Below, piece after piece: positions 10,961-20,644 of a stretch of 64,000 bases of DNA. The DNA comes from an uncultured Clostridia bacterium (GTDB lineage: Bacteria; Bacillota; Clostridia; TANB77; CAG-508), in assembly GCA_934184665.1 (NCBI GenBank), contig CAKPSX010000001.1:26260-90259 (forward strand), in the 5' to 3' direction. Within the stretch, counting starts at the first letter, position 1; each line of letters opens with the position of its first letter. Position numbers and translations under genes: made by a program. Under the pieces are notes generated by a model. That model made no database searches. It was not told the DNA's origin and saw only the letters and a program-made list of their open reading frames with translations.

Positions 10961-10989
10961 ATTATAGTATTTTTTTCCAAAATTGTCAA
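10961..10989 (-). promoter_or_regulatory. Promoter of tRNA-Lys
   Basis: On the minus strand a perfect TTGACA (10984-10989), 17-nt spacer and perfect TATAAT (10961-10966) sit 22 nt upstream of the tRNA 5' end. Confidence 0.85.
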
Positions 10990-11056
10990 GAGAACTAGAA
11001 CAAATAAGAAAAATTAAATTAACAAAATATTTTTTTATACTTTGTCAACAGTCCGT

Positions 11057-11084
11057 AAAAAAGTGTGCATTTGCACACTTTTTT
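11057..11084 (-). terminator. Terminator downstream of the CapA-like gene
   Basis: The hairpin AAGTGTGCA/TGCACACTT is flanked by A6 and T6 runs and so could work in both directions. It begins 15 nt after the minus-strand stop at 11099. Confidence 0.8.
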
Positions 11085-11098
11085 GTTATAAGAGTATT

Positions 11099-12340
11099 TT
11101 ATTTTAATTCCCAATCATCACCCATAGTCTTCTTAATTTTAGTAAGTTCAGTTTTTAATGTAGAATAAGTAGATGCTCCGATTGATTTATCACTTCCAGA
11201 ATCATAATTAGAAATAGTTTCTTCAATATCTAAAATGCGATATTTATGAGTTTTTTTAGAAGTATCTTTATACATATATATTGGAATATATGAAACAGAT
11301 TCTATATTAGTTTTGCCAGTTGTTCCACTTTTAGTGAATTTCATATCAAGAATAACCGAATTTCTTGTATTTGCCTGGGTTTGGCCTGACATAAAATTAC
11401 CTAATGAGTAAATTACAAAACAGTTTTTGGTTGTTCCATCTTCAAGAGTTACAGTTTTCTTTTTCATAGGTTGCAAAACATGAGGATGGCTACCTAAAAT
11501 AACATCAACACCATTATTAAATAAGAAATCAGCAAGCTCTTCTTGCTCGGTATTTTGCTTAGTTTGATATTCTATTCCCCAATGCATGCTTGCACATATT
11601 AAATCAGGTGATTGCTCTTTTGCAAGCGATATTTGTTTGGAAATAAAATCTTTATCTATTAAATTAACACTATATGGCTTATCTTTTGGAATTGCTATAC
11701 CATTTGTTCCGTAAGTAAATGATAAAAATGCAATTTTAACACCTTTAACATCTTTGACCAAGATTGTGTTTTGAGCTTCTTCTGAACTGTATGTACCCAT
11801 ATGAGAAATACCTGCATCATCTAAGTATTTTAATGTGCTTGTAAGCCCTTTGTAACCTGTGTCCATACAATGATTATTTGCAGTAGAAACCACATCAATA
11901 CCAAGATTTTTTAAATCAGTGGCTAATTGTTCTGGTGTATTGAATGTGGGATAATTACTATATCTTCTTTCTTTACCAGCAAATGTTGTTTCAAGATTTC
12001 CTATAGCGATATCAGCAGAACTGATATAAGACTTTATATCTTCAAAAACATAAGAAAAATCATAGGTGTCTTTTGAAGAAATATATGCATCATTATATTG
12101 TGAATTATGGCACATTATATCACCAATAACACTCATCGAAAAATTTATATCTTTTGATACTTCTTTTTTAGGTTCTTCAATATTATCAGCTTCTTGGGAA
12201 ACATTGTCAGATACGGTTGGAACAGTATTGCCGTTTTTATTAAAATTGTTTAAAATCACAAATATGGCAATACATATAAGAATTAATAATGTAACTGAAA
12301 GACAGAATTTCGGTTTATTTACAATCTTCATTTTTTTCAT
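11099..12340 (-). CDS. CapA/PgsA-like metallophosphoesterase, membrane-anchored
   Basis: 413 residues from ATG 12340. An upstream ATG at 12370 is in frame, but the AAAGGAT ribosome site at 12351-12357 lies between the two. A single N-terminal membrane segment is followed by an extracellular calcineurin-like phosphoesterase domain of the CapA family with the expected metal-site motifs: SVIGDIMCH, GNLETT, TANNHCMD, MHWGIEY and LGSHPHVLQP. CapA proteins belong to poly-gamma-glutamate capsule systems, but stand-alone family members are widespread in Clostridia. No capBC genes lie nearby, so a capsule role cannot be claimed. It is monocistronic, with a terminator on its 3' side and a divergent ABC-F gene on the other. 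Confidence 0.88.
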   Translation of the reverse strand: MKKMKIVNKPKFCLSVTLLILICIAIFVILNNFNKNGNTVPTVSDNVSQEADNIEEPKKEVSKDINFSMSVIGDIMCHNSQYNDAYISSKDTYDFSYVFEDIKSYISSADIAIGNLETTFAGKERRYSNYPTFNTPEQLATDLKNLGIDVVSTANNHCMDTGYKGLTSTLKYLDDAGISHMGTYSSEEAQNTILVKDVKGVKIAFLSFTYGTNGIAIPKDKPYSVNLIDKDFISKQISLAKEQSPDLICASMHWGIEYQTKQNTEQEELADFLFNNGVDVILGSHPHVLQPMKKKTVTLEDGTTKNCFVIYSLGNFMSGQTQANTRNSVILDMKFTKSGTTGKTNIESVSYIPIYMYKDTSKKTHKYRILDIEETISNYDSGSDKSIGASTYSTLKTELTKIKKTMGDDWELK

Positions 12341-12434
12341 ATTAATATAAATCCTTTCTAAAATAAACAAATATTAAATATAAGATACCATACTTCAACA
12401 GAAAAATCAATAAAAGTTCAAAGAATTTAGGCAC

Positions 12435-12463
12435 TTGTAAAAACAGGAAAAATGTGGTATAGT
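12435..12463 (+). promoter_or_regulatory. Promoter of the ABC-F gene
   Basis: TTGTAA, 17-nt spacer and TATAGT, 67 nt before the start codon at 12530. Confidence 0.6.
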
Positions 12464-12529
12464 ATATAAGGAATAAACAGGAGATTTTATTTGTTCATTT
12501 CGATTAAGAAGATGTATAAGGAGGAAATC

Positions 12530-14110
12530 ATGTTAACAACAAATGGAGTAACAGTCAGATTTGGAAAAAGAGTGTTATTTGAAGATGTAAATATAAAGTT
12601 TGGTAAAGGAAATTGCTATGGAATAATAGGAGCAAATGGTGCAGGAAAATCAACATTTTTAAAAGTTTTATCAGGAGAAATAGAACCAAGCAAAGGTGAT
12701 GTATCATTAGAAAAAGGCGAAAGATTATCTGTATTGAAACAAGACCACTTTGCATTTGAGGAGTATTCAGTAATAGATACAGTAATGATGGGAAATAAAG
12801 AGTTATATGATATCATGAAAGAAAAAGAAGCAATCTACATGAAACCAGATTTTTCAGAAGAAGATGGAATGAAAGCAGCAAAACTTGAAGAAAGGTTTGC
12901 TGAATTAGATGGCTGGAATGCTGAATCAGATGCATCAATTTTATTAAATGATTTAGGAATAATCCCAGAAAATCATTATAAATTAATGAGTGAAATTGAA
13001 CCAAGAGAAAAGGTAAAAGTATTGTTAGCACAAGCCTTATTTGGAAATCCAGATGTACTACTATTAGATGAGCCTACAAATGACTTGGATTTAAAAAGTA
13101 TAAATTGGCTACAAGAATTTTTAATAAATTTCGAAAATACTGTAATTGTAGTATCACATGATAGATATTTCTTAAATAAAGTATGTACACATATAGCAGA
13201 TGTTGATTTTGGAAAAATAAAAGTATATCCAGGTAATTATGATTTCTGGTATGAATCAAGCCAATTAGCATTAAAGCAAATGAAAGAACAAAATAAGAAA
13301 AAAGAAGAAAAAATCAAAGAATTGCAAGATTTTATTGCAAGATTTAGTGCAAATGCTTCAAAATCAAAACAAGCAACATCAAGAAAGAAAACTCTTGAAA
13401 AAATAGAACTTGATGAAATAAAACCATCAAATAGAAAATATCCTTATGTAGATTTTAAACCAGATAGAGAACCTGGAAAAGAGATATTACAAGTTAAAAA
13501 CATTTCAAAAACAATAAATGGTGAAAAAATATTAGATAATATTAGCTTTACAGTAAAAGCAGGTGATAAAATTGCATTTTTAGCAGATAATGAAAATGCT
13601 AAAACAGTACTATTCCAAATAATTGCTGGAGAAATGGAACCAGATGAAGGAGAACTTATTTGGGGTACAACAATAACAAAATCATATTTCCCTAAGGATA
13701 ACAATTATTTATTTGATGTTGATGAAAACATTACAGAATGGCTTAGAAAATACTCAAAAGACCCAGATGAAACTTTTGTTAGGGGTTTCTTAGGTAGAAT
13801 GTTGTTCTCAGGTGATGAGGCTCTTAAACAAGCAAAAGTACTTTCAGGTGGTGAAAAGGTAAGATGCGTACTTGCTAAAATGATGCTTTCAGGTGCAAAC
13901 TTCCTAATTTTTGATGAGCCTACTAATCACTTAGATATGGAAAGTATAACATCTGTAAATGATGGAATGAGTAAATTTAAAGGGAATATATTATTTACTT
14001 CACATGACCATCAATTAACACAGACTGTTGCAAATAGAATTATAGATATAAAAAATGATAAAATAATAGACAGAGAAATAACATATAATGAATATTTAGG
14101 AATAGAATAA
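12530..14110 (+). CDS. ABC-F family ATPase (YbiT/YkpA-like)
   Basis: 526 residues from the ATG behind AAGGAGGAAATC; an in-frame TTG at 12491 lacks a good ribosome site. Two tandem ABC domains without membrane segments, joined by a charged linker (~255-310), define the ABC-F class of ribosome-associated translation factors or resistance proteins. Domain 1 has Walker A GANGAGKST (34-42) and Walker B LLLDEPTNDLD, but its signature is the divergent SEIEPREK instead of LSGGE. Domain 2 has LSGGEKVRC and IFDEPTNHLD but a degraded Walker A (LADNENAKT), so it may bind nucleotide differently. A housekeeping role as in YbiT/YkpA is more likely than antibiotic resistance; this is inference. It is transcribed alone, with its own promoter and terminator. 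Confidence 0.9.
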   Translation: MLTTNGVTVRFGKRVLFEDVNIKFGKGNCYGIIGANGAGKSTFLKVLSGEIEPSKGDVSLEKGERLSVLKQDHFAFEEYSVIDTVMMGNKELYDIMKEKEAIYMKPDFSEEDGMKAAKLEERFAELDGWNAESDASILLNDLGIIPENHYKLMSEIEPREKVKVLLAQALFGNPDVLLLDEPTNDLDLKSINWLQEFLINFENTVIVVSHDRYFLNKVCTHIADVDFGKIKVYPGNYDFWYESSQLALKQMKEQNKKKEEKIKELQDFIARFSANASKSKQATSRKKTLEKIELDEIKPSNRKYPYVDFKPDREPGKEILQVKNISKTINGEKILDNISFTVKAGDKIAFLADNENAKTVLFQIIAGEMEPDEGELIWGTTITKSYFPKDNNYLFDVDENITEWLRKYSKDPDETFVRGFLGRMLFSGDEALKQAKVLSGGEKVRCVLAKMMLSGANFLIFDEPTNHLDMESITSVNDGMSKFKGNILFTSHDHQLTQTVANRIIDIKNDKIIDREITYNEYLGIE

Positions 14111-14116
14111 ATCTTA

Positions 14117-14142
14117 GGGCAGGCGTGTGTCTGTCCTTTTTT
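14117..14142 (+). terminator. Terminator after the ABC-F gene
   Basis: GGGCAG, 8-nt loop, CTGTCC and a T6 tract, 6 nt after the stop at 14110. Confidence 0.75.
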
Positions 14143-14172
14143 CAATTAAATGTGAAAATTGTGTGAATACTA

Positions 14173-14201
14173 TTTACAAAAAAAAGCTGAAATGTTAATA
14201 T
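14173..14201 (+). promoter_or_regulatory. Promoter of the ABC-2/GldG operon
   Basis: TTTACA, 17-nt spacer and TAATAT upstream of the GTG at 14234. Confidence 0.5.
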
Positions 14202-14233
14202 ATGTTAAGAAGTAAAAATGAGGAGGAAAAATC

Positions 14234-15292
14234 GTGATTCAGATTGAAAACATTACAAAGAAATACGGAGATTTTATAGCAGTAAATAATATAAGCTTTG
14301 AAATCGAAGAAGGAGAAATTGTAGGGTTCCTTGGACCAAATGGTGCTGGTAAAAGTACAACAATGAATATGATAACAGGTTTTATTGAGCCATCTTCAGG
14401 AAGAATATTAGTAGATGGGTATGACATATCTAAAAAGCCTAAAAAAGCAAAAAGACAGATTGGGTATATGCCAGAGGGAGTGCCATTATACAGTGATTTA
14501 ACTGTAAAAGAGTTTGTTACATATATGGCCGAATTAAAAGGCGTAAATAAAAAAGAAAGAAAAGAAAAAGTTCAAAAAGTTTTAGGAGAAATTGGATTAA
14601 CAAATGTCCAAAATAAGCTAACAAAAAACTTGTCAAAGGGATATAAACAAAGAGTAAGCATGGCAGGAGCTTTAATTGGAGATCCAAAAGTTATAATACT
14701 TGATGAACCTACAGTAGGACTTGACCCAAAACAAGTAACAGAAATAAGAGCATTAATAAAAGAGCTAGGGAAAGACCGTACTATAATATTAAGTTCACAT
14801 ATACTATCAGAAGTAAGTCAGATATGTAATAGAGTAATAATAATTAATAGAGGAGAAATTGTCGCAATAGACACTCCAGATAATCTTGAGAAAAAAGTTG
14901 AAAGAGATAACTCAGTTTATGTTACAGTTGAAGATAAAGATAATAAAATGGAAAATATCAAAGAAAAATTAACAGATGTAAAAGAAATCAATTTGGTTGA
15001 AGAAAATGAAGATAATACCAAAAAATATATGATTACTGCAAACAAAGATGTAGATTTAAGAAAGCAAATATTTGAAGTATTTGCTAAAGAAGGAATAACA
15101 ATATTTGAAATGAAAAAAGTTGATGCTACACTTGAAGATGCATTTATGCAATTAATAAATACATTACCTGAAGGAAATCAAGAAAATAAAGAAGAGCAAA
15201 ATAAATCAAAAGATAAAGATGAGGGTAAAAAAGAAAAGAAAAATAAGAATAAAAAACAAAAAGAACCTAAAAAAGAAGGAGGGAAAGAATAA
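14234..15292 (+). CDS. ABC transporter ATP-binding protein (GldA-like, ABC-2 exporter)
   Basis: 352 residues from GTG 14234, 7 nt behind AGGAGG. One complete ABC domain: Walker A GPNGAGKST near residue 35, signature LSKGYKQR, Walker B VIILDEPTVGLDP and switch His in LSSHIL. The last ~35 residues are an unusual Lys/Glu-rich tail (KEEQNKSKDKDEGKK and following). The stop overlaps the start of the permease by 1 nt, and a GldG-like protein follows. ATPase-permease-GldG is the arrangement known from gliding-type ABC-2 systems in Bacteroidetes and common in Clostridia, where gliding is not implied. The substrate is unknown; export of an envelope component is a reasonable guess. Confidence 0.9.
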   Translation: MIQIENITKKYGDFIAVNNISFEIEEGEIVGFLGPNGAGKSTTMNMITGFIEPSSGRILVDGYDISKKPKKAKRQIGYMPEGVPLYSDLTVKEFVTYMAELKGVNKKERKEKVQKVLGEIGLTNVQNKLTKNLSKGYKQRVSMAGALIGDPKVIILDEPTVGLDPKQVTEIRALIKELGKDRTIILSSHILSEVSQICNRVIIINRGEIVAIDTPDNLEKKVERDNSVYVTVEDKDNKMENIKEKLTDVKEINLVEENEDNTKKYMITANKDVDLRKQIFEVFAKEGITIFEMKKVDATLEDAFMQLINTLPEGNQENKEEQNKSKDKDEGKKEKKNKNKKQKEPKKEGGKE

Positions 15293-15975
15293 TGTGGGCA
15301 GTATTTAAAAAAGAGTTTAAAAGTTACTTTTTATCTCCAATAGGTTATGTAGTAATAGGTATATTTTTACTTGTATTTAGTGTATTCTTTTATATAACAT
15401 CATTACGTAGTGGAAGTGTTGATTTGGGTTCACTATATTATTTTACAGCACTTTATGGATTGATAATAATAGCTCCAATATTAACAATGAGAATGTTTGC
15501 GGAAGAAAGGAAAACAGGAACAGAACAGCTAATTTTAACATCACCTGTAAGTATGACAGGAGTTGTATTTGGCAAATTTTTAGCTGCAATGGCAGTAATA
15601 TTAATAACATTAGTAGTATCTTTTATGTATTTCTTTATAGTAAGTCTTTTTGGAGAACCTAATATAATACCTTTATTAGTATATATGGCAGGATTTATAC
15701 TAGTTGCGGCAGCAGCATTATCAATAGGAATGCTTGCATCAAGTATTACAGAAAATCAAATAATTGCGGGAATATTAACAATAGCTTTTTTAGTATTGTC
15801 ATTATTTATACAAACAGATAACGATATATTAACAAATATAACATTAATGAGCTTTTATCAAAAATTCCCTCAAGGTGTAATAACATTAAAAGAAATAGTA
15901 GGATTAGTATCATTTACAGGGGTATTTATATCATTAACAATAATGGTTATGCAAAGAAGAAAATTAGTAAAATAG
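15292..15975 (+). CDS. ABC-2 type permease (GldF-like)
   Basis: 227 residues with about six hydrophobic segments and the N-terminal layout of ABC-2 permeases (FKKEFKSYFLSPIGYVV). The conserved ERKTGTEQLILTSP loop after the second segment is typical of GldF-like ABC-2 proteins that cooperate with a GldG partner. The start ATG overlaps the stop of the ATPase gene, which implies translational coupling, and the GldG-like gene begins 16 nt downstream. It would form the membrane channel of the complex. The transported substrate cannot be read from the sequence. Confidence 0.88.
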   Translation: MWAVFKKEFKSYFLSPIGYVVIGIFLLVFSVFFYITSLRSGSVDLGSLYYFTALYGLIIIAPILTMRMFAEERKTGTEQLILTSPVSMTGVVFGKFLAAMAVILITLVVSFMYFFIVSLFGEPNIIPLLVYMAGFILVAAAALSIGMLASSITENQIIAGILTIAFLVLSLFIQTDNDILTNITLMSFYQKFPQGVITLKEIVGLVSFTGVFISLTIMVMQRRKLVK

Positions 15976-15991
15976 ACAAGGAGAGCAGAAA

Positions 15992-17428
15992 GTGAAAAAG
16001 TTTTTAGAAATCATAAAAAATAAATGGTTAATTAGAGGTACAACAACAGTTCTTTTAGTGGCTATAATTATTGCCATATATCTTTTATTGAACTGGGGTG
16101 TTAGTAAACTTAACTTAGAAGATATAGACTGTACGGAAAAGAAATTATATTCTTTATCAGATGAAACAAGGCAAAAATTAAAAGATATTGATAAAGATGT
16201 AACAATTCAATTAATAAATATGACTGATAATACTTATGTAACAGAATATGTAAAAAAATATGAAAAAGCATGTGATAAAATAAAAGTTGAAGAAATACCA
16301 GATTTAACAGCAAGAGTTGATTTAATGACAAAATACGGTATGAAAGATTCAGATAGTTTAATTGTTGTAAAAACAGATGAAAAAGAGACAAAACTAACAG
16401 AAGATGATTTATATACATTTGATTACACAAACTATCAAGAAATTGATACAACAGAAGAATCAATTACAAATGCAATCGTAGAAGTTATAATTAATGAAAA
16501 ACCAAAAGTATATGTACTATCAGGAAAAAGTTATTATACAACAGATCAAATGCTTGAAACTGTTTTAACACAGTTAAAAGGTGACTCTAATGAAGTTGAT
16601 TATACAGATATTTTAGTTAATGGAAAAATCCCAGATGATTGTAAATGCTTAGTTATAACAACATTATCAAAAGATTTAACAGAAATAGAAAGAGATCAAA
16701 TAATAGAGTACATCAAAAAAGGTGGAAAGTTGATGTTATTAACATCTCAAAATATTATTGATGAAGAAACACCAAACTTTAATGAGGTTTTAGCTCAATA
16801 TGGTGTACAATTAAAATATGGCGTTGTATTTGAACAAGATACTTCTAATATGTTACAAGGTAACCCAGATTATATTATTTCAAATGCAACAGCAAGTTTT
16901 ATGAGTAATATAGATATGAATATGAAAGTATGCTTACCAGATGCAGGTAGCATAGAGTTTGAGGAATCAGAAAAACTAGAAGAACTTGGTGTAGAATATG
17001 AAGTTCTTGCAACAACAAGTGAAAAATCATTTTTAAGAACAAACTTAAACTTAACTTCAGCTAAGAAAACAGAACAAGATGGTAATGACCAATCATATAT
17101 ATTAGGGGCTTTAGCAACTAAGAAAATTTCAGATGATGTAAAATCAGAAATGATAATATTCTCAAGCGAGATATTTGCATCAGATGCGCAAACAGCTGCG
17201 GGTTTAAGAGTTGTAGACTTATACAATAATAAAGATGTAATAATAAATTCAATTTCACATTTAACTGAAAGAACAGATACAATTACAATAAGAAAAACAG
17301 GAGAAGAAGAACCATATACAGTAACAGTTCAACAACACACAATAATAAGTACTATTATATTTATAATACCATTAATAATTATTATTGCTGGTGTAATTGT
17401 ATGGGTAATTAGAAAAAGAAAAAAATAA
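15992..17428 (+). CDS. GldG-family ABC transporter accessory protein
   Basis: 478 residues from GTG 15992 behind AAGGAGA. Membrane segments at the N-terminus (~17-35) and C-terminus (~450-472) flank a large extracytoplasmic domain with the GldG pattern: LSDETRQKLKDIDKDVTIQL near residue 50 and an ABC-type IPDDCKCLVITTLSKDLTEIE region in the middle. It ends with a short RKRKK tail. It is the third gene of the operon and probably works with the two upstream gene products. The family is poorly characterised outside Bacteroidetes, so only the association is firm. Confidence 0.8.
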   Translation: MKKFLEIIKNKWLIRGTTTVLLVAIIIAIYLLLNWGVSKLNLEDIDCTEKKLYSLSDETRQKLKDIDKDVTIQLINMTDNTYVTEYVKKYEKACDKIKVEEIPDLTARVDLMTKYGMKDSDSLIVVKTDEKETKLTEDDLYTFDYTNYQEIDTTEESITNAIVEVIINEKPKVYVLSGKSYYTTDQMLETVLTQLKGDSNEVDYTDILVNGKIPDDCKCLVITTLSKDLTEIERDQIIEYIKKGGKLMLLTSQNIIDEETPNFNEVLAQYGVQLKYGVVFEQDTSNMLQGNPDYIISNATASFMSNIDMNMKVCLPDAGSIEFEESEKLEELGVEYEVLATTSEKSFLRTNLNLTSAKKTEQDGNDQSYILGALATKKISDDVKSEMIIFSSEIFASDAQTAAGLRVVDLYNNKDVIINSISHLTERTDTITIRKTGEEEPYTVTVQQHTIISTIIFIIPLIIIIAGVIVWVIRKRKK

Positions 17429-17445
17429 AATATTACATTATTAAT

Positions 17446-17492
17446 AAAAAACTTGAAGTATAACTTATATTAGTTATATTTCAAGTTTTTTT
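17446..17492 (+). terminator. Terminator of the ABC-2/GldG operon
   Basis: A long hairpin (AAACTTGAAGTATAACT against AGTTATATTTCAAGTTT) with a T-rich 3' side, 18 nt after the stop at 17428. Confidence 0.8.
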
Positions 17493-17519
17493 GTATAAAA
17501 TAATATACAAGGTGATGTA

Positions 17520-18539
17520 ATGAAAGAAATATTGTTAATTGTATTTGTTATAATTGCAGATTTAATAGGAGCAGGTTTTGCTTCTGGTCAAGAGATGTAT
17601 TCGTTTTTCTTTGCATATGGTACAAAAGGTTTATTAGGACTTATGGTGATGAGTGTATTAGTCGCAGTTTTAATATATAAAATCTTGAAGTTAATATGTG
17701 TAAGAGAAGTAGATACATATGACGAATTTTTGGGCATATTTATTAAAAATAAAAAAGCAACAAAAATAATTAATATTATATTAAATGTTTTATTAGTAAT
17801 AACTTTTTATATAATGATAGCAGGTTTTGGCGCATATTTTGAACAAGAAGTAGGTATAGCCAAACTTATAGGTAGTACATTTCTAGCAGTTATGTGTCTT
17901 ATAGTTTTTTTCACTAGTGTTAAAGGTGTGCTAAAAGTGAGCGAATATCTGGTGCCATTTCTAATAATATGTATAATTGCTATAGGGGTTAAGGCAATGC
18001 TTATTTTAGATATAGGAAGTGTTAATATTCCTACATTGAAAAAAGGTTGGATATTGAGTTCAGTGGTTTATTGTAGTTATAATATTATTCTTTTAGTTCC
18101 GATTTTGATATCACTAAGAAAGCAAATAAAAGAACAGAGTAAAATAAAGTATATAGCTTTAATATCTGGAATTGTTATATTTGTTTTATCTTTATCAATT
18201 TATGTTATTTTAGCAAAAGCAAATGTGGATTGGTCTCAAATAGAGATGCCAATGGTTTATGCTGTGAGGACACAGTTTCCTGGATTTAGCAATATCTATA
18301 CATTTATAATATTAGCTTCAATATTTACTACGGCAATAACAGTTGGAACAGGTATTTTACAAAATGTACGCAAAAATAAAAAAAGTTATACACAGGCAGT
18401 GATAATTCTGTGCATAACTAGTATTCTATTTTCTAATATTGGTTTTTCAAACTTGATAAATTCTGCATATCCACTTTTCGGATATCTTGGAATAGTACAA
18501 ATAATACTAATATTGTCAAAAAATATTTGCAAAAAATAA
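17520..18539 (+). CDS. YkvI-like membrane transporter
   Basis: 339 residues with about ten hydrophobic segments. The N-terminal GAGFASGQEMYSFF motif and overall length match the YkvI family, an APC-superfamily branch related to branched-chain amino-acid carriers. AAGGTGAT precedes the ATG. No substrate has been settled for the family, and the neighbours do not narrow it. Apparently transcribed on its own between the terminator at 17446 and the promoter at 18527. Confidence 0.8.
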   Translation: MKEILLIVFVIIADLIGAGFASGQEMYSFFFAYGTKGLLGLMVMSVLVAVLIYKILKLICVREVDTYDEFLGIFIKNKKATKIINIILNVLLVITFYIMIAGFGAYFEQEVGIAKLIGSTFLAVMCLIVFFTSVKGVLKVSEYLVPFLIICIIAIGVKAMLILDIGSVNIPTLKKGWILSSVVYCSYNIILLVPILISLRKQIKEQSKIKYIALISGIVIFVLSLSIYVILAKANVDWSQIEMPMVYAVRTQFPGFSNIYTFIILASIFTTAITVGTGILQNVRKNKKSYTQAVIILCITSILFSNIGFSNLINSAYPLFGYLGIVQIILILSKNICKK

Positions 18540-18554
18540 TGCTTATGATATAAT
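18527..18554 (+). promoter_or_regulatory. Promoter of the DUF5711-like/CvpA pair
   Basis: TTGCAA, 16-nt spacer and TATAAT, 32 nt before the start at 18587; the -35 box overlaps the end of the previous gene. Confidence 0.5.
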
Positions 18555-18586
18555 AAGGGCAAATATCAAAAGATGAGGAGAAACTA

Positions 18587-19771
18587 ATGAAAGATTTTTG
18601 GGTTGCAGGACTTCAAAATCAAAGAAGAGATAGACTAAAAAAACTTGCAATATTTATCGGAATACTAATTGTTATAATAGCTGTAATTGCAGTAATATTG
18701 GTGTATATGAATAATCTGGATTTTAGAAAATGGTGTGATGGCAATATTTTAAAAAAAGAGATTTCACAGAAAGATACAAAATCAATTGACATTGATGGAG
18801 ATGAAAATACACAAATATATGCATATGATAAATATATTTGCTTATTTAGGAAAAAGAAATTACAGTTTTATAATAAATTAGGAACAAAAGTTGAAGAAAT
18901 AGATTTAGATATTAATAAAGCCGTATTTTCATCTGCTGGTAGATATCTAGCAGTTAGTGAAGAAGGCGGTCAAAAATTCTATCTAATATGTGGGAAAGAT
19001 AAAATCTTTGAAAATGAAGTTAATGGAAATATCAATCAAATAAAAGTTAGCAGAAGCGGATATGTTGCAGTAGTAATGACCAATTCAAGTTATAAATCAA
19101 TTGTTGATGTATATAACAAAGATGGGAAACAGATTTTTAAGAAGAATCTTGTTACATCAAGAGTCGCAGATGTCAGTATATCACAAGATAGCAAATATTT
19201 GGCAATAGCAGAGGTAGACATATCTGGAATATTGATAAAATCAAGTGTACAGGTTATTTCGATTGATTTAGCACAAGAAAAACCTAATGAATCAATATTA
19301 TACAAATATGATGCACAGATTGATAAACTAATATTAAATATTGAATATCAAGAGAGAGACAAATTAGTTTGCATGTATGATGATTCAATTGAGATACTTG
19401 AGGATAACAAAAGTACAGCAATATTAACTGTTGAAAATAATAAACCTGCATTTATGTCTATTAATTTTAATAATAAAGTTGCAGTATTAAGAGAGGTATC
19501 AACAGGAGACTATACTTCTAATACATATATTGATTTTATTAGCTCAATAACATCAAAAAAAAGTGAATATATTGTAGAAGATGTCACAAAATCCATAGTC
19601 GCCACTGAAAACAAACTCGCAATAAATTGTGGAACAGATTTATATGTAATAAATTCAGATGGTATATTATTAAAAAAATATGTTTCTGATAAAGAAGTAA
19701 GTGATGTAGTGTTAACAGACAGTTTAGTTGGAATAGTTTACAGAGATAAAATACAAATAATAAATTTATAA
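18587..19771 (+). CDS. DUF5711-like membrane-anchored beta-propeller-like protein
   Basis: 394 residues. An N-terminal basic stretch, one membrane segment (~20-43) and an extracytoplasmic domain of repeated beta-strand units (AVFSSAGRYLAVSEEGG, VSISQDSKYLAIAEV) resembling degenerate WD40/propeller blades. Length, topology and placement directly before a CvpA-family gene fit the DUF5711 proteins of Clostridia. No catalytic motif is visible; a scaffold or sensor role at the cell surface is possible. Assignment rests on pattern recognition. Confidence 0.65.
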   Translation: MKDFWVAGLQNQRRDRLKKLAIFIGILIVIIAVIAVILVYMNNLDFRKWCDGNILKKEISQKDTKSIDIDGDENTQIYAYDKYICLFRKKKLQFYNKLGTKVEEIDLDINKAVFSSAGRYLAVSEEGGQKFYLICGKDKIFENEVNGNINQIKVSRSGYVAVVMTNSSYKSIVDVYNKDGKQIFKKNLVTSRVADVSISQDSKYLAIAEVDISGILIKSSVQVISIDLAQEKPNESILYKYDAQIDKLILNIEYQERDKLVCMYDDSIEILEDNKSTAILTVENNKPAFMSINFNNKVAVLREVSTGDYTSNTYIDFISSITSKKSEYIVEDVTKSIVATENKLAINCGTDLYVINSDGILLKKYVSDKEVSDVVLTDSLVGIVYRDKIQIINL

Positions 19772-19786
19772 AGGAGTGATAGTTTT

Positions 19787-20428
19787 ATGGGGATTGTTTT
19801 AGACATAATTATAGCAGTAGTTATTTTAGCTAATATATACATATGTTATCAAAAAGGAATAGTAAAACTTGCTGTTGGTTTAATAGCCGTTTTAGTATCT
19901 ATAGTTTTAGCTATAATACTTTATAAGCCTGTTTCTGCACTAATAATAAATAATACTCAAATAGATGATAATATAGAAAAGGCTATAATTGAGAATTTTA
20001 CAGTAAATCAAGAAAAATCAGTAGAAACTGAAGATAATGGAATTATGAAATATATGGAAAGCTATGTTGATGATGCGGTAAATAAAACTAAAAATCAAAT
20101 AGTTATAGAAGCAGCTGGCGTAATATCTACTAAACTAATAAATGTTGGCGTTATGATAGGAATATTTATTTTAGCAAGAGTGATATTAGTTGTAATAACA
20201 CTTATGGCTGATATTATAACAGAATTACCAATATTAAAACAGTTTGATGCTATTGGTGGAATTTTATATGGTGTTATAAAATCATTATTAATCATATATG
20301 CTGTTTTAGCAATATTATTCTTTATTGTATATACAACAGGAAATACAGCAATATCTGAGGCAATTGCTAATTCATATATTACAAAATTATTTTATGACCA
20401 TAATTTATTATTAAAAATAATTTTCTAG
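19787..20428 (+). CDS. CvpA family membrane protein
   Basis: 213 residues with four to five hydrophobic segments and the CvpA-like N-terminus (IIAVVILANIYICYQKGIVK, then a Leu/Val-rich helix). The conserved core VITLMADIITELPILKQFDAIGGILYGVIKSLLI is typical of this family (named after colicin V production; in Firmicutes its members are general envelope proteins of unclear function). AAGGAGTGAT precedes the start, 15 nt after the DUF5711-like gene, so the two form an operon. Confidence 0.8.
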   Translation: MGIVLDIIIAVVILANIYICYQKGIVKLAVGLIAVLVSIVLAIILYKPVSALIINNTQIDDNIEKAIIENFTVNQEKSVETEDNGIMKYMESYVDDAVNKTKNQIVIEAAGVISTKLINVGVMIGIFILARVILVVITLMADIITELPILKQFDAIGGILYGVIKSLLIIYAVLAILFFIVYTTGNTAISEAIANSYITKLFYDHNLLLKIIF

Positions 20429-20441
20429 TATAATTAGTATG

Positions 20442-20481
20442 ACAAATAGGAAAGTGAGATGAGAGTTACTTTCCTATTTGT
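20442..20481 (+). terminator. Strong hairpin after the CvpA gene
   Basis: 14-bp perfect stem (ACAAATAGGAAAGT against ACTTTCCTATTTGT). The downstream U-tract is poor, so it may be a terminator or an RNA-stabilising hairpin. Confidence 0.55.
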
Positions 20482-20581
20482 TATATATAAAAAAATTAGA
20501 TAAATAGAAAATGACAAACTACCTTTCAAAGCAAAGAATTGTGAATTTTTTGTGAAAAAATAGAAAAAAATATAATAATTG

Positions 20582-20610
20582 TTGAAATTTATAAGCAAAT
20601 TTGTTATAGT
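20582..20610 (+). promoter_or_regulatory. Promoter of the LCP gene
   Basis: TTGAAA, 17-nt spacer and TATAGT, 34 nt before the TTG start at 20645. Confidence 0.65.
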
Positions 20611-20644
20611 AAAATAGTTAGAATAAAAAATGGGGGAATAGAAA